35,717 nt of DNA from an uncultured bacterium (GTDB lineage: Bacteria > Planctomycetota > UBA1135 > GCA-002686595): positions 1-35,717 of the forward strand of contig CALEMP010000186.1 of assembly GCA_937910685.1 (NCBI GenBank), in the 5' to 3' direction. The notes below the pieces were generated by a model that was given only the letters and a program-made list of their open reading frames with translations, had not been told where the DNA came from and did no database searches. Made by a program: the position numbers and the translations under genes. Positions 25,512-33,754 of the stretch are shown piece after piece; position 1 is the stretch's first letter; each line of letters begins with the position of its first letter.

Positions 25512-26441
25512 ATGGCCATTCAGCATGAACTCTCCTGGTCGGCGTCCCGCGCCGGCACCTTTCAGTCTTGCCCTCGCAAGTACTACCTGGATTACTACGG
25601 GTCTTGGCTCGGCTGGCAGCAAGGGGGGGATCCCGCGCGCCGTCAAGCCTGGGTGCTGAAGAAGATGACTCGCATGCCCATGTTGGCCGGGCAGATTGTG
25701 CACGAGGCCATCGAGGAGTGGTTTATCGCCAAGCGCGAGGGGCGCGCGCAACCCTCGCGGCCAGAACTCATCGACGGGGCGGTGCAGCGCTTGCGCGACG
25801 ACTACCAAGTTTCCAAGCAGGGCAAGTGGCGCCGACGCCCGGCCAAGATGTGCCACCTCGCGGAACACCACTACCAAGAGGAACGCATCGAGGAAGCCAG
25901 CGGTGCCGCGGGTACCTATGGCACCCAATACAAGGAGCGCATTGTTGCCTCCCTTGAGGCATTCTTGGACATGCCGGAATTGGCTCCCGCTCGCGAAGCG
26001 GACCCGTCCACTTGGCTGGCCTGCGAGGACATGACGACCTTTGACTTCCAAGGGACTCGGGTCTTCGCTATTCCGGACTTTGCCTACCGCGCCGAAGATG
26101 GCAGCGTGCACATTTGGGACTGGAAGACGGGCACACCCCGTGCAGCGGATGAATTCCAGCTGCAGGTCTATGCGGGTTACGCCCGGGAAAAATGGAACGC
26201 GGACCCCGAGCAAGTCGTGGGCTTTGACGCCTATCTACCAACCCGCGAGATCGTGCGCGTGGAGCCCGGGGCGGCGGGAATGGACGCGGCCCTTGAGCGC
26301 ATCGCCGAGTCAATTAAAGAGATGACTGCAGTGCACTTCAATGCGGATCGCGAGGATGGAGATCCGGACAAGTTCCCTATGATCGAGCAGGGCTCCGAGT
26401 GCAGCAGCTGCAATTACCGTGAACTCTGCGACCGCGCCTAG
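25512..26441 (+). CDS. Cas4/AddB-type iron-sulfur PD-(D/E)XK nuclease
   Basis: The protein has 309 residues from ATG 25512, with GAGGA at 25498-25502 nine bases upstream; the open frame extends further to 25329. It looks like a stand-alone RecB-type nuclease. His64 sits in GQIVHEAIEEW. The metal site is Asp189 (IPDFAY), Asp203 and Lys205 (IWDWKTG), followed by the QLQVY box, Gln216 to Tyr220. Four cysteines fit an iron-sulfur cluster: Cys20 in FQSCPRKYYL and Cys297, Cys300 and Cys306 in CSSCNYRELC, the C...CX2CX5C pattern of Cas4 and AddB. No CRISPR array or helicase lies nearby. It follows spoVR by 49 bases and overlaps or abuts the glycosyltransferase gene. The substrate is probably single-stranded or end DNA, by family. 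Confidence 0.88.
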   Translation: MAIQHELSWSASRAGTFQSCPRKYYLDYYGSWLGWQQGGDPARRQAWVLKKMTRMPMLAGQIVHEAIEEWFIAKREGRAQPSRPELIDGAVQRLRDDYQVSKQGKWRRRPAKMCHLAEHHYQEERIEEASGAAGTYGTQYKERIVASLEAFLDMPELAPAREADPSTWLACEDMTTFDFQGTRVFAIPDFAYRAEDGSVHIWDWKTGTPRAADEFQLQVYAGYAREKWNADPEQVVGFDAYLPTREIVRVEPGAAGMDAALERIAESIKEMTAVHFNADREDGDPDKFPMIEQGSECSSCNYRELCDRA

Positions 26442-26451
26442 ACCGTTTCCT

Positions 26452-27393
26452 GTGGTGAACCAACCCCGCCTCTCCGTACTCTTGCCCACCCTAAATGGGG
26501 AAGATGATTTACAACGGCTCCTGCCGGCTTTGGCCCAGCAGGAGATCGAGGGACTCGTTGAATGGCTGGCGGTGGACTCTTCTTCCCGGGATGGCACCAA
26601 AGACCTATTGGAGGCCGCCGGCTTTCAGGTGCAGGTCATCCCACGGGAAGAATTCTCCCACGGGCCCACTCGAAATCTTCTGGCCAGCCGAGCGCGCGGA
26701 GAATTCCTGCTCTTCTTGACCCAAGATGCCCTGCCCATGGGAAGCGACTGCATCGAGCAATTGCTCAAGCCCTTGCAGAATCCTAGCGTGGCTGCGGTCG
26801 GCGCGCGCCTCGTACCTCATCCCAGCGACGATCCACTCACCGCGCGCACGGTGCTTGCTTCTCCCGAGTCATCCGGGCTGGCGGATGTGAGGGAACTCTC
26901 GCCGGGCCAAGCCATGGGGGACCTCAAGCCAAAAGAAGCGATCCAGCTGGCCCGTTTTCACAATGTGGCCTGCGCCTACCGCGCCAGTGTCTTGGCGCGC
27001 TGGCCCTTTCCGGATGAGGCGTTTGGAGAAGACGTGGCCTGGGCCGCCCTGGTTCTCGACGCCGGCCAAAGCCTGGCCCACGCACCCTTGGCCGAGGTGC
27101 GCCATGCACACCGTTATTCCCTGGTCGCGGCCATCGAGCGCTATCGGCTGGACGCGGCATTTTTGCGCCGCAACTTCGGCCTGCGGGTACGCCCGGGGCC
27201 CATCAGCATGTTGCGAGGATTGGGCCATGAGGTGCGCGGGGATTGGGTCCACATGCGTGAGCAGGGTGGAATTGAATGGGGATCCATGCTGCGGTCTCCG
27301 TTTCTGCGCGGTGCCATGGTACTGGGCCAGTTTTTGGGGACCCGGGGCTGGAACCTCCCTGTGGGAGGGGCTTCCACCCGGCGTTATTCCTGA
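26452..27393 (+). CDS. Family 2 glycosyltransferase (rhamnosyltransferase-like)
   Basis: The protein has about 313 residues from GTG 26452; GTG 26455 or GTG 26419 are alternatives, the last overlapping the nuclease gene. The GT2 fold opens with RLSVLLPTLNGEDDLQRLL. The donor site has VDSSSRDGTKDLL and the metal-binding segment LLFLTQDALPMG, with TQDA in place of DxD as in many rhamnosyltransferases. FGEDVAWAALVLDAG marks the acceptor/catalytic region. No transmembrane segment is evident, so it is probably a peripheral enzyme of surface polysaccharide or glycoprotein assembly. It ends GGASTRRYS. The same order of motifs and a GGQSTRRY segment occur in the N-terminal third of the next gene, so the two look like duplicates. 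Confidence 0.85.
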   Translation: MVNQPRLSVLLPTLNGEDDLQRLLPALAQQEIEGLVEWLAVDSSSRDGTKDLLEAAGFQVQVIPREEFSHGPTRNLLASRARGEFLLFLTQDALPMGSDCIEQLLKPLQNPSVAAVGARLVPHPSDDPLTARTVLASPESSGLADVRELSPGQAMGDLKPKEAIQLARFHNVACAYRASVLARWPFPDEAFGEDVAWAALVLDAGQSLAHAPLAEVRHAHRYSLVAAIERYRLDAAFLRRNFGLRVRPGPISMLRGLGHEVRGDWVHMREQGGIEWGSMLRSPFLRGAMVLGQFLGTRGWNLPVGGASTRRYS

Positions 27394-27470
27394 GCGCAGA
27401 TGGGCACCCGGCCGTTGGTCCGGCAGGTTGTGCTCGTTAGGCTAGGGATGCCGATTCAGCGGCCCACCCC

Positions 27471-30209
27471 ATGAGCAACCCCAAGATATCCAGCATCTCT
27501 GTGCTGATGCCCACTTGGCAGGGTATGCAGTTCCTGGAGCGTGTGCTCGATGCCCTCAATGGACAGGAGTGTGATTTGCCCTGGGACTTCTGGGTCACGG
27601 ATTCGGGCTCAACCGATGGGACCTACGAGTTGCTCCAGGACTATGCGGGCCGTTTCAGGGTGCCTATGAGTTGCGATCGGATTCACAACACGGAATTCGA
27701 TCATGGGGATACGCGCAATCGATTGGCGGCGCGCAGTGGGGGAGACCTCTTGGTGTTCTTAACCCAGGATGCAATCCCTGTGGGGAACCGTTGGCTCCAG
27801 GAATTGGCCGATGAATTTGCGGATCCAGAGGTTGCCGGTGCCTATTGCCGCAACTTGCCGCGGCCCGATGCGAAGCTCTCGACCCTTGTGCTTTCCCGGG
27901 ACGATCCTGGTTGGAGCGAGGGCCGCCAAGAGGTGCGGCTTCCTCCGGCCAGTGAGTACGCGGCCATGAGTCCTGACGAAAAGCGCGGGCTTTACACCTT
28001 TCAGGATGTGGCCTCCGCCGTACGCCGATCGATTTGGGAGCGTCACCCTTTGCCGCGCACCTCCTTTGGCGAGGATGTGCTGCAGGCGCGGGCGATGCTG
28101 GAAGGGGGCTACAAAATCATCTACAGCGATGGGGCGCGGGTGGAGCACAGCCACGACTACGACCTGCGGGAAACCCATGCCCGTGGTGCGGTGGATGGGC
28201 GCTTCAACCAGGAGTGGCTCGGGCGCACCTGTATGGCGCGGGCCTCGGATGTGCCCGTGTTGCTTTCGCGATTGGCACCTGGGGACCAGGCGTTCATTCA
28301 GACCCTTGGGCTGCCTGCGTCAGAATCCAAAAGTCTTGAGGCCGAAGTGCATGAATTGCGCCGGGCTGCCTTTGAGGGCCTGCACTTGGGCGGGCAAAGC
28401 ACCCGCCGATATCCCCCGAGTCGCATGCGCTCGGAGGGTGCCCTTAAGGTGCTCTATGTGGTTCACGGTTTCCCCCCGGACACCTGGGCAGGCACCGAAG
28501 TCTTCACCCTAGGTCTCGCCCGGGGCATGCAGTCCCTGGGGCATCAGGTGGCGATCTTTGCTCGCGTGCCCGCTGGGCCCGATGGCCCCGCTGATTTTGA
28601 GGTGGAAGAGGGCAGCTTCGAGGAGCTTCGGGTTTGGCGCATGACCCATCGCTTGGACCACCCTAATTTGCGTGCGAGCTACGAGCAGCCCGGGGCCGAA
28701 GCGGCCTTCACCAAGGTCTTGGCCCGGGAAAAACCGGATGTGGTGCACTTTCAGCATCTGATCCACAGCAGCACATCCTTGGTGCGCGTGGCCAAGGAAG
28801 CGGGCTGCGGAACCGTGGTGCACTGCCACGATTACTGGGGTCTCTGTGCCCGCGTGCAGTTGATCCGACCGGATGGTGTGGTCTGCGCCCACAACATGGG
28901 AGCGGGCTGCTTTGCCTGTGTGAAAGAGCGTTCACTGGCTTCGATTCCGGCCCTCGCCGATTTGGGCAGTGGTGTTGTGGCCGGGCTTGAAGAGTTGGCC
29001 CGCCGGGCTTCTCAGATGGAAATGCTGTCCGAGAAGCAGAGAACCCAAGCGCGGGAGTTCTTGGATCTCAGCGACCGGCAGGAAGTGGTGCTTGGGGCTT
29101 ACGCGAACTGCGATTTACAAGTCAGCCCCAGTCGCTTCTTGCGCGAGCGTTACCTTGAGAGCGGTGCCTTTGATGCCCACCGTTTCCTGTTCAGCGAGAA
29201 CGGCTTGAATCTCGAACACCTTTGCGCTCAGGACAAGAGTCCCCGCCCCGAAGGAGTCTTGCGGGTTGGGTTCGTGGGCAGTTTGGTTTGGTACAAGGGC
29301 TGCGATGTCTTGATCGATGCCATGAGCTTGTTGGCGGGGCGGAATGTGGAACTCTTCATCCATGGGAGTTTTGACCCCCAGGGGGACGACTACCACCGGG
29401 AGCTGCAGGTACGTGCTGCCGGCACGCGCACCCAGTTCATGGGTCGCTTTGACAACGCGCGCCTGAGCGAGGTGCAGGCGGATCTCGATGTTCTCGTGAT
29501 TCCCAGCGTCTGGTATGAGAACGCGCCGGTGACCATCGCCGAGGCATTTGCCTGTGGCACTCCTGTTGTCGCTTCGGGATTTGGAGGCATGGCGGAGTTC
29601 GTGCGCGATGGGGTAGACGGTCTGCATTTCGTGCCCGCCGATGCCGGGGACTTGGCTCGGGTGCTCGGACGCTTGATGGACGAGCCGGATCTCTTGGGCG
29701 ATCTTTCCCAAGACTTCCCCAGCCCCAAAAGCGTGGGCCAGGATGCCCTTGACTGGGAGTTCCGCTATCGGGGCTTGGCCAGCGTCGAGCGCAGCGCCCA
29801 TGACCAGCGCCTGCTCGCGGAGCTTTCCCCGCGTAAGCCCCAAAAATCCACCGGAGAGACCCTGGAGCAGGGGGCGGATATGCTCCTCATGCGGCCCGGA
29901 GCGGCCCTTGAATTTTCCATGGAAGGGCTTCCTGAAGGCCCCGCATGCCTAAAGGTGGTGCAATTTTCCCTGTCTGCCGAGCCTGAAGTGCGTTTGGCGG
30001 GGCGCGTGGAAATCGAGGGGGGGGAAACCTTGATCCTGCCCCCGGTTCAGGCCGAAAGGGAAGATAGGACCGTCCTTCAGCAAGTTGAACTTGAGGTGCC
30101 TCCGGGGGCCTCGACCCTTAGAGTGGTCGCCGGCCAAGAGCCCGGCGGCGATGGGTACCTGCGACTGGTGCGTCTCAGTCTGTACGCCAGACCCGATCAA
30201 GAGTCATGA
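27471..30209 (+). CDS. Bifunctional glycosyltransferase, GT2-GT4 fusion
   Basis: The 912-residue protein has two transferase modules. Residues 1-310 are GT2: SVLMPTWQGMQFLERVL, VTDSGSTDGTYELL, LVFLTQDAIPVG and SFGEDVLQARAMLEGG. They end at GLHLGGQSTRRYPPS, the same end as the neighbouring single-domain GT2. Residues about 320-780 are GT4 (GT-B fold): VLYVVHGFPPDTWAGTEVF, VVHFQHLIHSS, VHCHDYWGLCARVQL, VGFVGSLVWYKGCDVLIDA and SVWYENAPVTIAEAFACGTPVVAS, with the E-x7-E donor motif. The last 120 residues form a beta-rich tail, perhaps carbohydrate binding. A CxxC-like cluster occurs around HNMGAGCFACVKE. It probably adds two sugars in order to one glycan. A short upstream frame, MPIQRPTP (27448-27474), overlaps its start as ATGA. 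Confidence 0.9.
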   Translation: MSNPKISSISVLMPTWQGMQFLERVLDALNGQECDLPWDFWVTDSGSTDGTYELLQDYAGRFRVPMSCDRIHNTEFDHGDTRNRLAARSGGDLLVFLTQDAIPVGNRWLQELADEFADPEVAGAYCRNLPRPDAKLSTLVLSRDDPGWSEGRQEVRLPPASEYAAMSPDEKRGLYTFQDVASAVRRSIWERHPLPRTSFGEDVLQARAMLEGGYKIIYSDGARVEHSHDYDLRETHARGAVDGRFNQEWLGRTCMARASDVPVLLSRLAPGDQAFIQTLGLPASESKSLEAEVHELRRAAFEGLHLGGQSTRRYPPSRMRSEGALKVLYVVHGFPPDTWAGTEVFTLGLARGMQSLGHQVAIFARVPAGPDGPADFEVEEGSFEELRVWRMTHRLDHPNLRASYEQPGAEAAFTKVLAREKPDVVHFQHLIHSSTSLVRVAKEAGCGTVVHCHDYWGLCARVQLIRPDGVVCAHNMGAGCFACVKERSLASIPALADLGSGVVAGLEELARRASQMEMLSEKQRTQAREFLDLSDRQEVVLGAYANCDLQVSPSRFLRERYLESGAFDAHRFLFSENGLNLEHLCAQDKSPRPEGVLRVGFVGSLVWYKGCDVLIDAMSLLAGRNVELFIHGSFDPQGDDYHRELQVRAAGTRTQFMGRFDNARLSEVQADLDVLVIPSVWYENAPVTIAEAFACGTPVVASGFGGMAEFVRDGVDGLHFVPADAGDLARVLGRLMDEPDLLGDLSQDFPSPKSVGQDALDWEFRYRGLASVERSAHDQRLLAELSPRKPQKSTGETLEQGADMLLMRPGAALEFSMEGLPEGPACLKVVQFSLSAEPEVRLAGRVEIEGGETLILPPVQAEREDRTVLQQVELEVPPGASTLRVVAGQEPGGDGYLRLVRLSLYARPDQES

Positions 30210-31540
30210 GCAAGAAACAAGGCAAGCGGCCCAAGGCCAAGCCCTCCACCGATTCCAACCAAGGAGCGAAGAAGGGAGCGAAAAAGGGAGCTAGGGATGC
30301 GTCACGTTCCGCCTCGGCTGACCCCTTGGATGCGCCGCGGGCCGAGCCCTTGGCCGACAGTGATTTGCCCCGTTGTTCCATTGTTGTGCTCAACTGGAAT
30401 GGTAAGCACCACCTGGATGGCTGCTTCAATTCCCTTGACGAGTTGGACTATCCCAAGGATCTGCGCGAAGTGATCCTGGTGGACAATGGCTCCAAGGACG
30501 GCAGCCAGGCCTATGTGGCCAAGAAACACAGCTGGGTACGTTGTATTCAGAACGAGCGGAACCTTGGTTTCAGCGCAGGCTGCAACCAGGGCATGCGCAA
30601 TGCGGACCGGCCCGAGGTGGTCGTGTTCTTGAACAATGATCTACGCGTAGAGCCAGGTTTCCTACGGGCACTTGTGGCGCCGGTGGTGCAGGGGCATTGC
30701 GCCGCCAGCACGGGCAAGATGTTGCACTGGGACGGTTCCTCCATCGACTCCGCGGGTGGCGGTGCTAACTTTCACGGCATCGGAATTCAGCGCGGCTACC
30801 GTGAGAGCGACAGCCCGGTATTCAACACCCCGCGTAAGACTCTCTTTGCCTGCGGCGGAGCCATGGCTATGGACGCCAAGATTTTCGATGAGGTAGGGGG
30901 CTTTGATGAGGACTTCTTCGCCTACTACGAGGACGTGGATCTGGGCTGGCGTACTTGGCTCATGGGGCACGAGGTGCACTACACCCCTGAAGCTGTCTGC
31001 TATCACCATCACTCGTCCACAAGCGCCCGGGTCCCGGTGGAGCGCCTGCGCAAGCTGCAGATCCGTAACCCATTGCTTGCCTGCTTTAAGAACTACGACG
31101 ACGAAAATCTGCGCCGGGTTTTGCCCGCCATGTTGGCCCTTGCCAGTCGGCGGGCGTTCATGCACTTAGGCCCATTGGACCGCGGCGAGTACCGCATCGA
31201 AGACCTCGAAGACCTTGCCGGCCGTGGTTGGTTCAGTCAATTGAAGACGCGCTGGCGCAACAAGCGCAACCGGCAGACCCTCGACCGAGTGGGCGTAGCC
31301 GATTTGATGGCCATCGACGACTTCACTGGGGGCTGGGATCACTGGATGGCCCGGCGGAAATCCGTTCAGGACCGCCGCCAGAGGCCCGACTCTGAAATCT
31401 TACCCCTGTTTCAAAAACCACTTTGGTGCATCGAAGGAGACCCGGCTTACAGGGCTTTGCACGAGGGTTTGGTGGATTTCCTCGGATTGGGTGACATGTT
31501 CAGTGGTCTCGAGTCGATGAGGGATGAACCTCTCAGATGA
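30206..31540 (+). CDS. Family 2 glycosyltransferase with Lys-rich N-terminal extension
   Basis: This 444-residue protein overlaps the previous gene as ATGA. The first 55 residues are low complexity and strongly basic (GAKKGAKKGARDASRSA) and look disordered. The GT2 domain starts with CSIVVLNWNGKHHLDGCF, followed by VDNGSKDGS, NERNLGFSAGCNQGM and VVFLNNDLRVEPGFL. FACGGAMAMDAKIFDEVGGF and FFAYYEDVDLGWRTW follow, the classic order of WbbL-type rhamnosyltransferases. The last 130 residues are helical and Arg-rich without a recognised domain; one segment, RNKRNRQTLDRVGVADLM, may mediate membrane or partner contact. The basic N-terminus could bind acidic lipids. The role is surface glycan assembly, acceptor unknown. 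Confidence 0.88.
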   Translation: MSKKQGKRPKAKPSTDSNQGAKKGAKKGARDASRSASADPLDAPRAEPLADSDLPRCSIVVLNWNGKHHLDGCFNSLDELDYPKDLREVILVDNGSKDGSQAYVAKKHSWVRCIQNERNLGFSAGCNQGMRNADRPEVVVFLNNDLRVEPGFLRALVAPVVQGHCAASTGKMLHWDGSSIDSAGGGANFHGIGIQRGYRESDSPVFNTPRKTLFACGGAMAMDAKIFDEVGGFDEDFFAYYEDVDLGWRTWLMGHEVHYTPEAVCYHHHSSTSARVPVERLRKLQIRNPLLACFKNYDDENLRRVLPAMLALASRRAFMHLGPLDRGEYRIEDLEDLAGRGWFSQLKTRWRNKRNRQTLDRVGVADLMAIDDFTGGWDHWMARRKSVQDRRQRPDSEILPLFQKPLWCIEGDPAYRALHEGLVDFLGLGDMFSGLESMRDEPLR

Positions 31541-32226
31541 AGCTCTCAATCGTTATTCCGATTTACAACGAACAGGCCACGCTCGAACAGATACTCGAGC
31601 GCGTGCTGGCCACCCCCTTTGATAAGGAAGTCCTTTTGGTGGACGATGGGTCGGGGGACGCAAGCCGCGAAATCATGGCCCGCTATGAGGACCAGTACCC
31701 GGAAGTGCGTTGCTTCTATCACCGTCAGAACAAGGGCAAGGGCGCGGCCCTAGCCACGGGCTTTCAAGAAGTCCAAGGGGACCTGGTCGTGATCCAGGAC
31801 GCGGACCTAGAGTACAACCCCGAAGACTACGGCATTTTGATCGAGCCGATTGCGAGTGGTCTTGCGGACGTGGTTTATGGCTCACGCTTTCTCGGGCGTA
31901 GCGAGCGTGTCCACTTCCGGCTGCATACTTTTGCCAACCGGGTCATCACCTACTGGAGCAATTTGTTCACCGGCTATTCATTGACCGATGTGGAGACCTG
32001 TTACAAGGTGTTTCCCGTGCCCTTAGCCAGGTCGCTTAAACTCACATCCCACGGCTTTACCGTGGAACCCGAGATGACCGCTGCCTTTTCACGCCGGAAG
32101 CTGCGTATCGTAGAAGTCCCGATTCGTTACGAAAACCGCAGCTACGAGGACGGCAAAAAGGTTGGCTGGAAGGATGGCTTTGAAGCGCTCTGGGCCATCG
32201 TGCGCTATCGTTTCCGGCAGGACTAA
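31537..32226 (+). CDS. Family 2 glycosyltransferase, polyprenyl-phosphate sugar synthase-like
   Basis: This compact 229-residue GT2 enzyme overlaps the previous gene as ATGA. It begins MKLSIVIPIYNEQATLEQIL. VLLVDDGSGDASREI, NKGKGAALATGFQEVQGD, VIQDADLEYNPEDY and VVYGSRFLGR follow, the order seen in DPM1/polyprenyl-phosphate mannose or glucose synthases without a membrane anchor. ETCYKVFPVPLARSL and FTVEPEMTAAFSRRKLRIVEVPIRYE match the acceptor end. It likely charges a lipid carrier with one sugar for the upstream transferases. The 3' end overlaps the convergent metallo-beta-lactamase-fold gene by 4 bases. Confidence 0.88.
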   Translation: MKLSIVIPIYNEQATLEQILERVLATPFDKEVLLVDDGSGDASREIMARYEDQYPEVRCFYHRQNKGKGAALATGFQEVQGDLVVIQDADLEYNPEDYGILIEPIASGLADVVYGSRFLGRSERVHFRLHTFANRVITYWSNLFTGYSLTDVETCYKVFPVPLARSLKLTSHGFTVEPEMTAAFSRRKLRIVEVPIRYENRSYEDGKKVGWKDGFEALWAIVRYRFRQD

Positions 32227-33002
32227 ACTTCGATCCCGTCCAGAGCCCTGTCCTGCTGGGCAACGATCACTCGCACATCTCCGCGCCCGAGGCGTTCAAG
32301 CTCCTCCGTTGCTGCTGCCACGGCCAGCTCGGGGGTGTTGTTCTTTAAGGAAAGGTGCCCCAGTACCAAGGTGTGAAGGCTGGGTCCCACCATTAAGGCC
32401 AATTGCTTTTGCGCTTGGTGGTTGGAGAGGTGCCCCCGGTCCCCCGAAACCCGTTGCTTGAGGGCATCTGGATAGGGGCCAGCGTGCAGCATCTCTTCGT
32501 CGTAGTTGAACTCCAGCAGCAATACATGGGGGTCGCTCAGGTGCTGGGCCACCGCCGCATCGGGCTTGCCCAGATCTGTCAGGATGACCACCCGTCGCCC
32601 CTCGTGCTCTAGGCGAAAGCCAAGGGTCGGATCGCAGTCATGGGGCAAGAGGGCCGAGCGCACGTGTACCACTCCCTCGCGGCACTTGAGCTCTTGCTCC
32701 TTGCCCGCGCGGAGTTCCGAGTAACGGGGAGCCCGGGCCAGTGCCCGGTGGGTGATCATGGCTGGCGCACAGTGCACAGTTGCGTCCTGGCGCCGTGCGA
32801 GGGCACCTGCCGAGCGGGAGTGATCCAAGTGTCCGTGGGTCACCAGCACATGTTCCAGGGCTCGATGGCCCAGGTTCAGGTGCGCCCAGCGATCGCGCAT
32901 GACCTGTGGTCCCAGGCCCGCATCTACAAGCACTCCGCCTTCCCCAATGCGCAGCAAGCTGGCATTTCCCTTGCTACCGCTAGAGAGAACCGTCAAAAGC
33001 AT
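32223..33002 (-). CDS. Metallo-beta-lactamase-fold protein, WalJ/YycJ-like
   Basis: The 259-residue protein begins MLLTVLSSGSKGNASLLRIG, the SGS-x-GN opening of the YycJ/WalJ branch. The zinc motif is THGHLDHS (His56, His58, Asp60, His61), then LLPHDCDPTLGF, VVILTDLG, and LLLEFNYDEEMLHAGPYP with GHLSNHQAQKQL, all characteristic of that branch. YycJ-like proteins are predicted nucleases or hydrolases linked to cell-wall or DNA metabolism, and the true substrate is unresolved. It is the last gene of the minus-strand operon that starts with rnpA, 27 bases after the response regulator. The 4-base convergent overlap with the glycosyltransferase gene leaves no room for a terminator. Confidence 0.9.
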   Translation of the reverse strand: MLLTVLSSGSKGNASLLRIGEGGVLVDAGLGPQVMRDRWAHLNLGHRALEHVLVTHGHLDHSRSAGALARRQDATVHCAPAMITHRALARAPRYSELRAGKEQELKCREGVVHVRSALLPHDCDPTLGFRLEHEGRRVVILTDLGKPDAAVAQHLSDPHVLLLEFNYDEEMLHAGPYPDALKQRVSGDRGHLSNHQAQKQLALMVGPSLHTLVLGHLSLKNNTPELAVAAATEELERLGRGDVRVIVAQQDRALDGIEV

Positions 33003-33029
33003 AATCGGGGGCTGGTGTGGCTGGTGAAC

Positions 33030-33737
33030 CTACTGGTCCGCGCCGGTAACTTGGGGAACGGGTTCGTCTTCTAAGCCAAGGTTGCCGAGGCTTGAGGCAA
33101 GCACCGCTTCCAGGGGGTGCCTTCCGGCTACAGATTCCAAAGCCACCGCCATGCGCACGAGGCCCGGTAGGGAACCGGCCGCCATCTTGGTCATCATGTG
33201 CGCTCGGTGCACTTCGACGGTCTTTTGAGAAAGGCCCATGTTCTCTGCAATGGCGCGGTTGGTGGCCCCATCCACAACCAGCTGGAACACTTCTTGTTCA
33301 CGCGGGGTGAGCAGCTCGTGCCGGTCTTGTAGGGTGCTTAGAATCACCCGGCGCTTACGCCTGAGGGTGTCAAAGTCCAAGGCTCGTTGAACTTGATCGA
33401 TCAGGTCCTGGTCGCGGAATGGCTTTACGAGGAATTCGAAAGCGCCAGCTCGCAGGGCCCGCACCGCCATCTCTGCATCGCCGTGGGCGGTGAACAGGAT
33501 CACAGGTGGGGCATGGGGGTCTTCCGACAAGCGGTTGAGGAGCCCGAGCCCACCCATACCCGGCATGCGCACATCGCAAATCGAGCAGGCAATGCGTTCC
33601 ATGTCGGGGTGGTCGAGGAATTCCTCAACCGTACTGAACACGCGGGTGTCATGGCCCACAGTTCCCAGCACATGGCGCACAAGGTCGCGCATAGCTGAGT
33701 CATCATCAATCACTGCAACTAGAGGTCTGTAGTTCAT
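33030..33737 (-). CDS. Orphan FixJ/NarL-type response regulator
   Basis: This is a 235-residue two-domain regulator. The receiver has the acidic pair Asp11/Asp12/Asp13, phospho-acceptor Asp55 in CDVRMPGMGG, Thr83 and Lys105 (LVKPF). The DNA-binding half is LuxR-type helix-turn-helix: LTPREQEVFQLVVDGATNRAIAE and GLSQKTVEVHRAHMMTKM (about 143-185). The order and the PGMGG motif match the FixJ group. No histidine kinase is in the window, so it is an orphan here. AGGAGA at 33745-33750 lies 7 bases before the ATG and supports the start. It is the fourth gene of the rnpA-led operon, preceded by a propeller lipoprotein and followed by a WalJ-like protein. Its targets are unknown. Confidence 0.93.
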   Translation of the reverse strand: MNYRPLVAVIDDDSAMRDLVRHVLGTVGHDTRVFSTVEEFLDHPDMERIACSICDVRMPGMGGLGLLNRLSEDPHAPPVILFTAHGDAEMAVRALRAGAFEFLVKPFRDQDLIDQVQRALDFDTLRRKRRVILSTLQDRHELLTPREQEVFQLVVDGATNRAIAENMGLSQKTVEVHRAHMMTKMAAGSLPGLVRMAVALESVAGRHPLEAVLASSLGNLGLEDEPVPQVTGADQ

Positions 33738-33744
33738 CGCTTGT

Positions 33745-33750
33745 TCTCCT
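33745..33750 (-). promoter_or_regulatory. Shine-Dalgarno of the response regulator
   Basis: AGGAGA on the minus strand, 7 bases before ATG 33737. This is the strongest ribosome site in the right half of the window. Confidence 0.6.
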
Positions 33751-33754
33751 AAAT

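Noticed and set aside
25512..26441. Cas4 of a CRISPR system
   Set aside because: No cas genes and no repeat-spacer array in the window; the cysteine pattern is shared with AddB-type nucleases.
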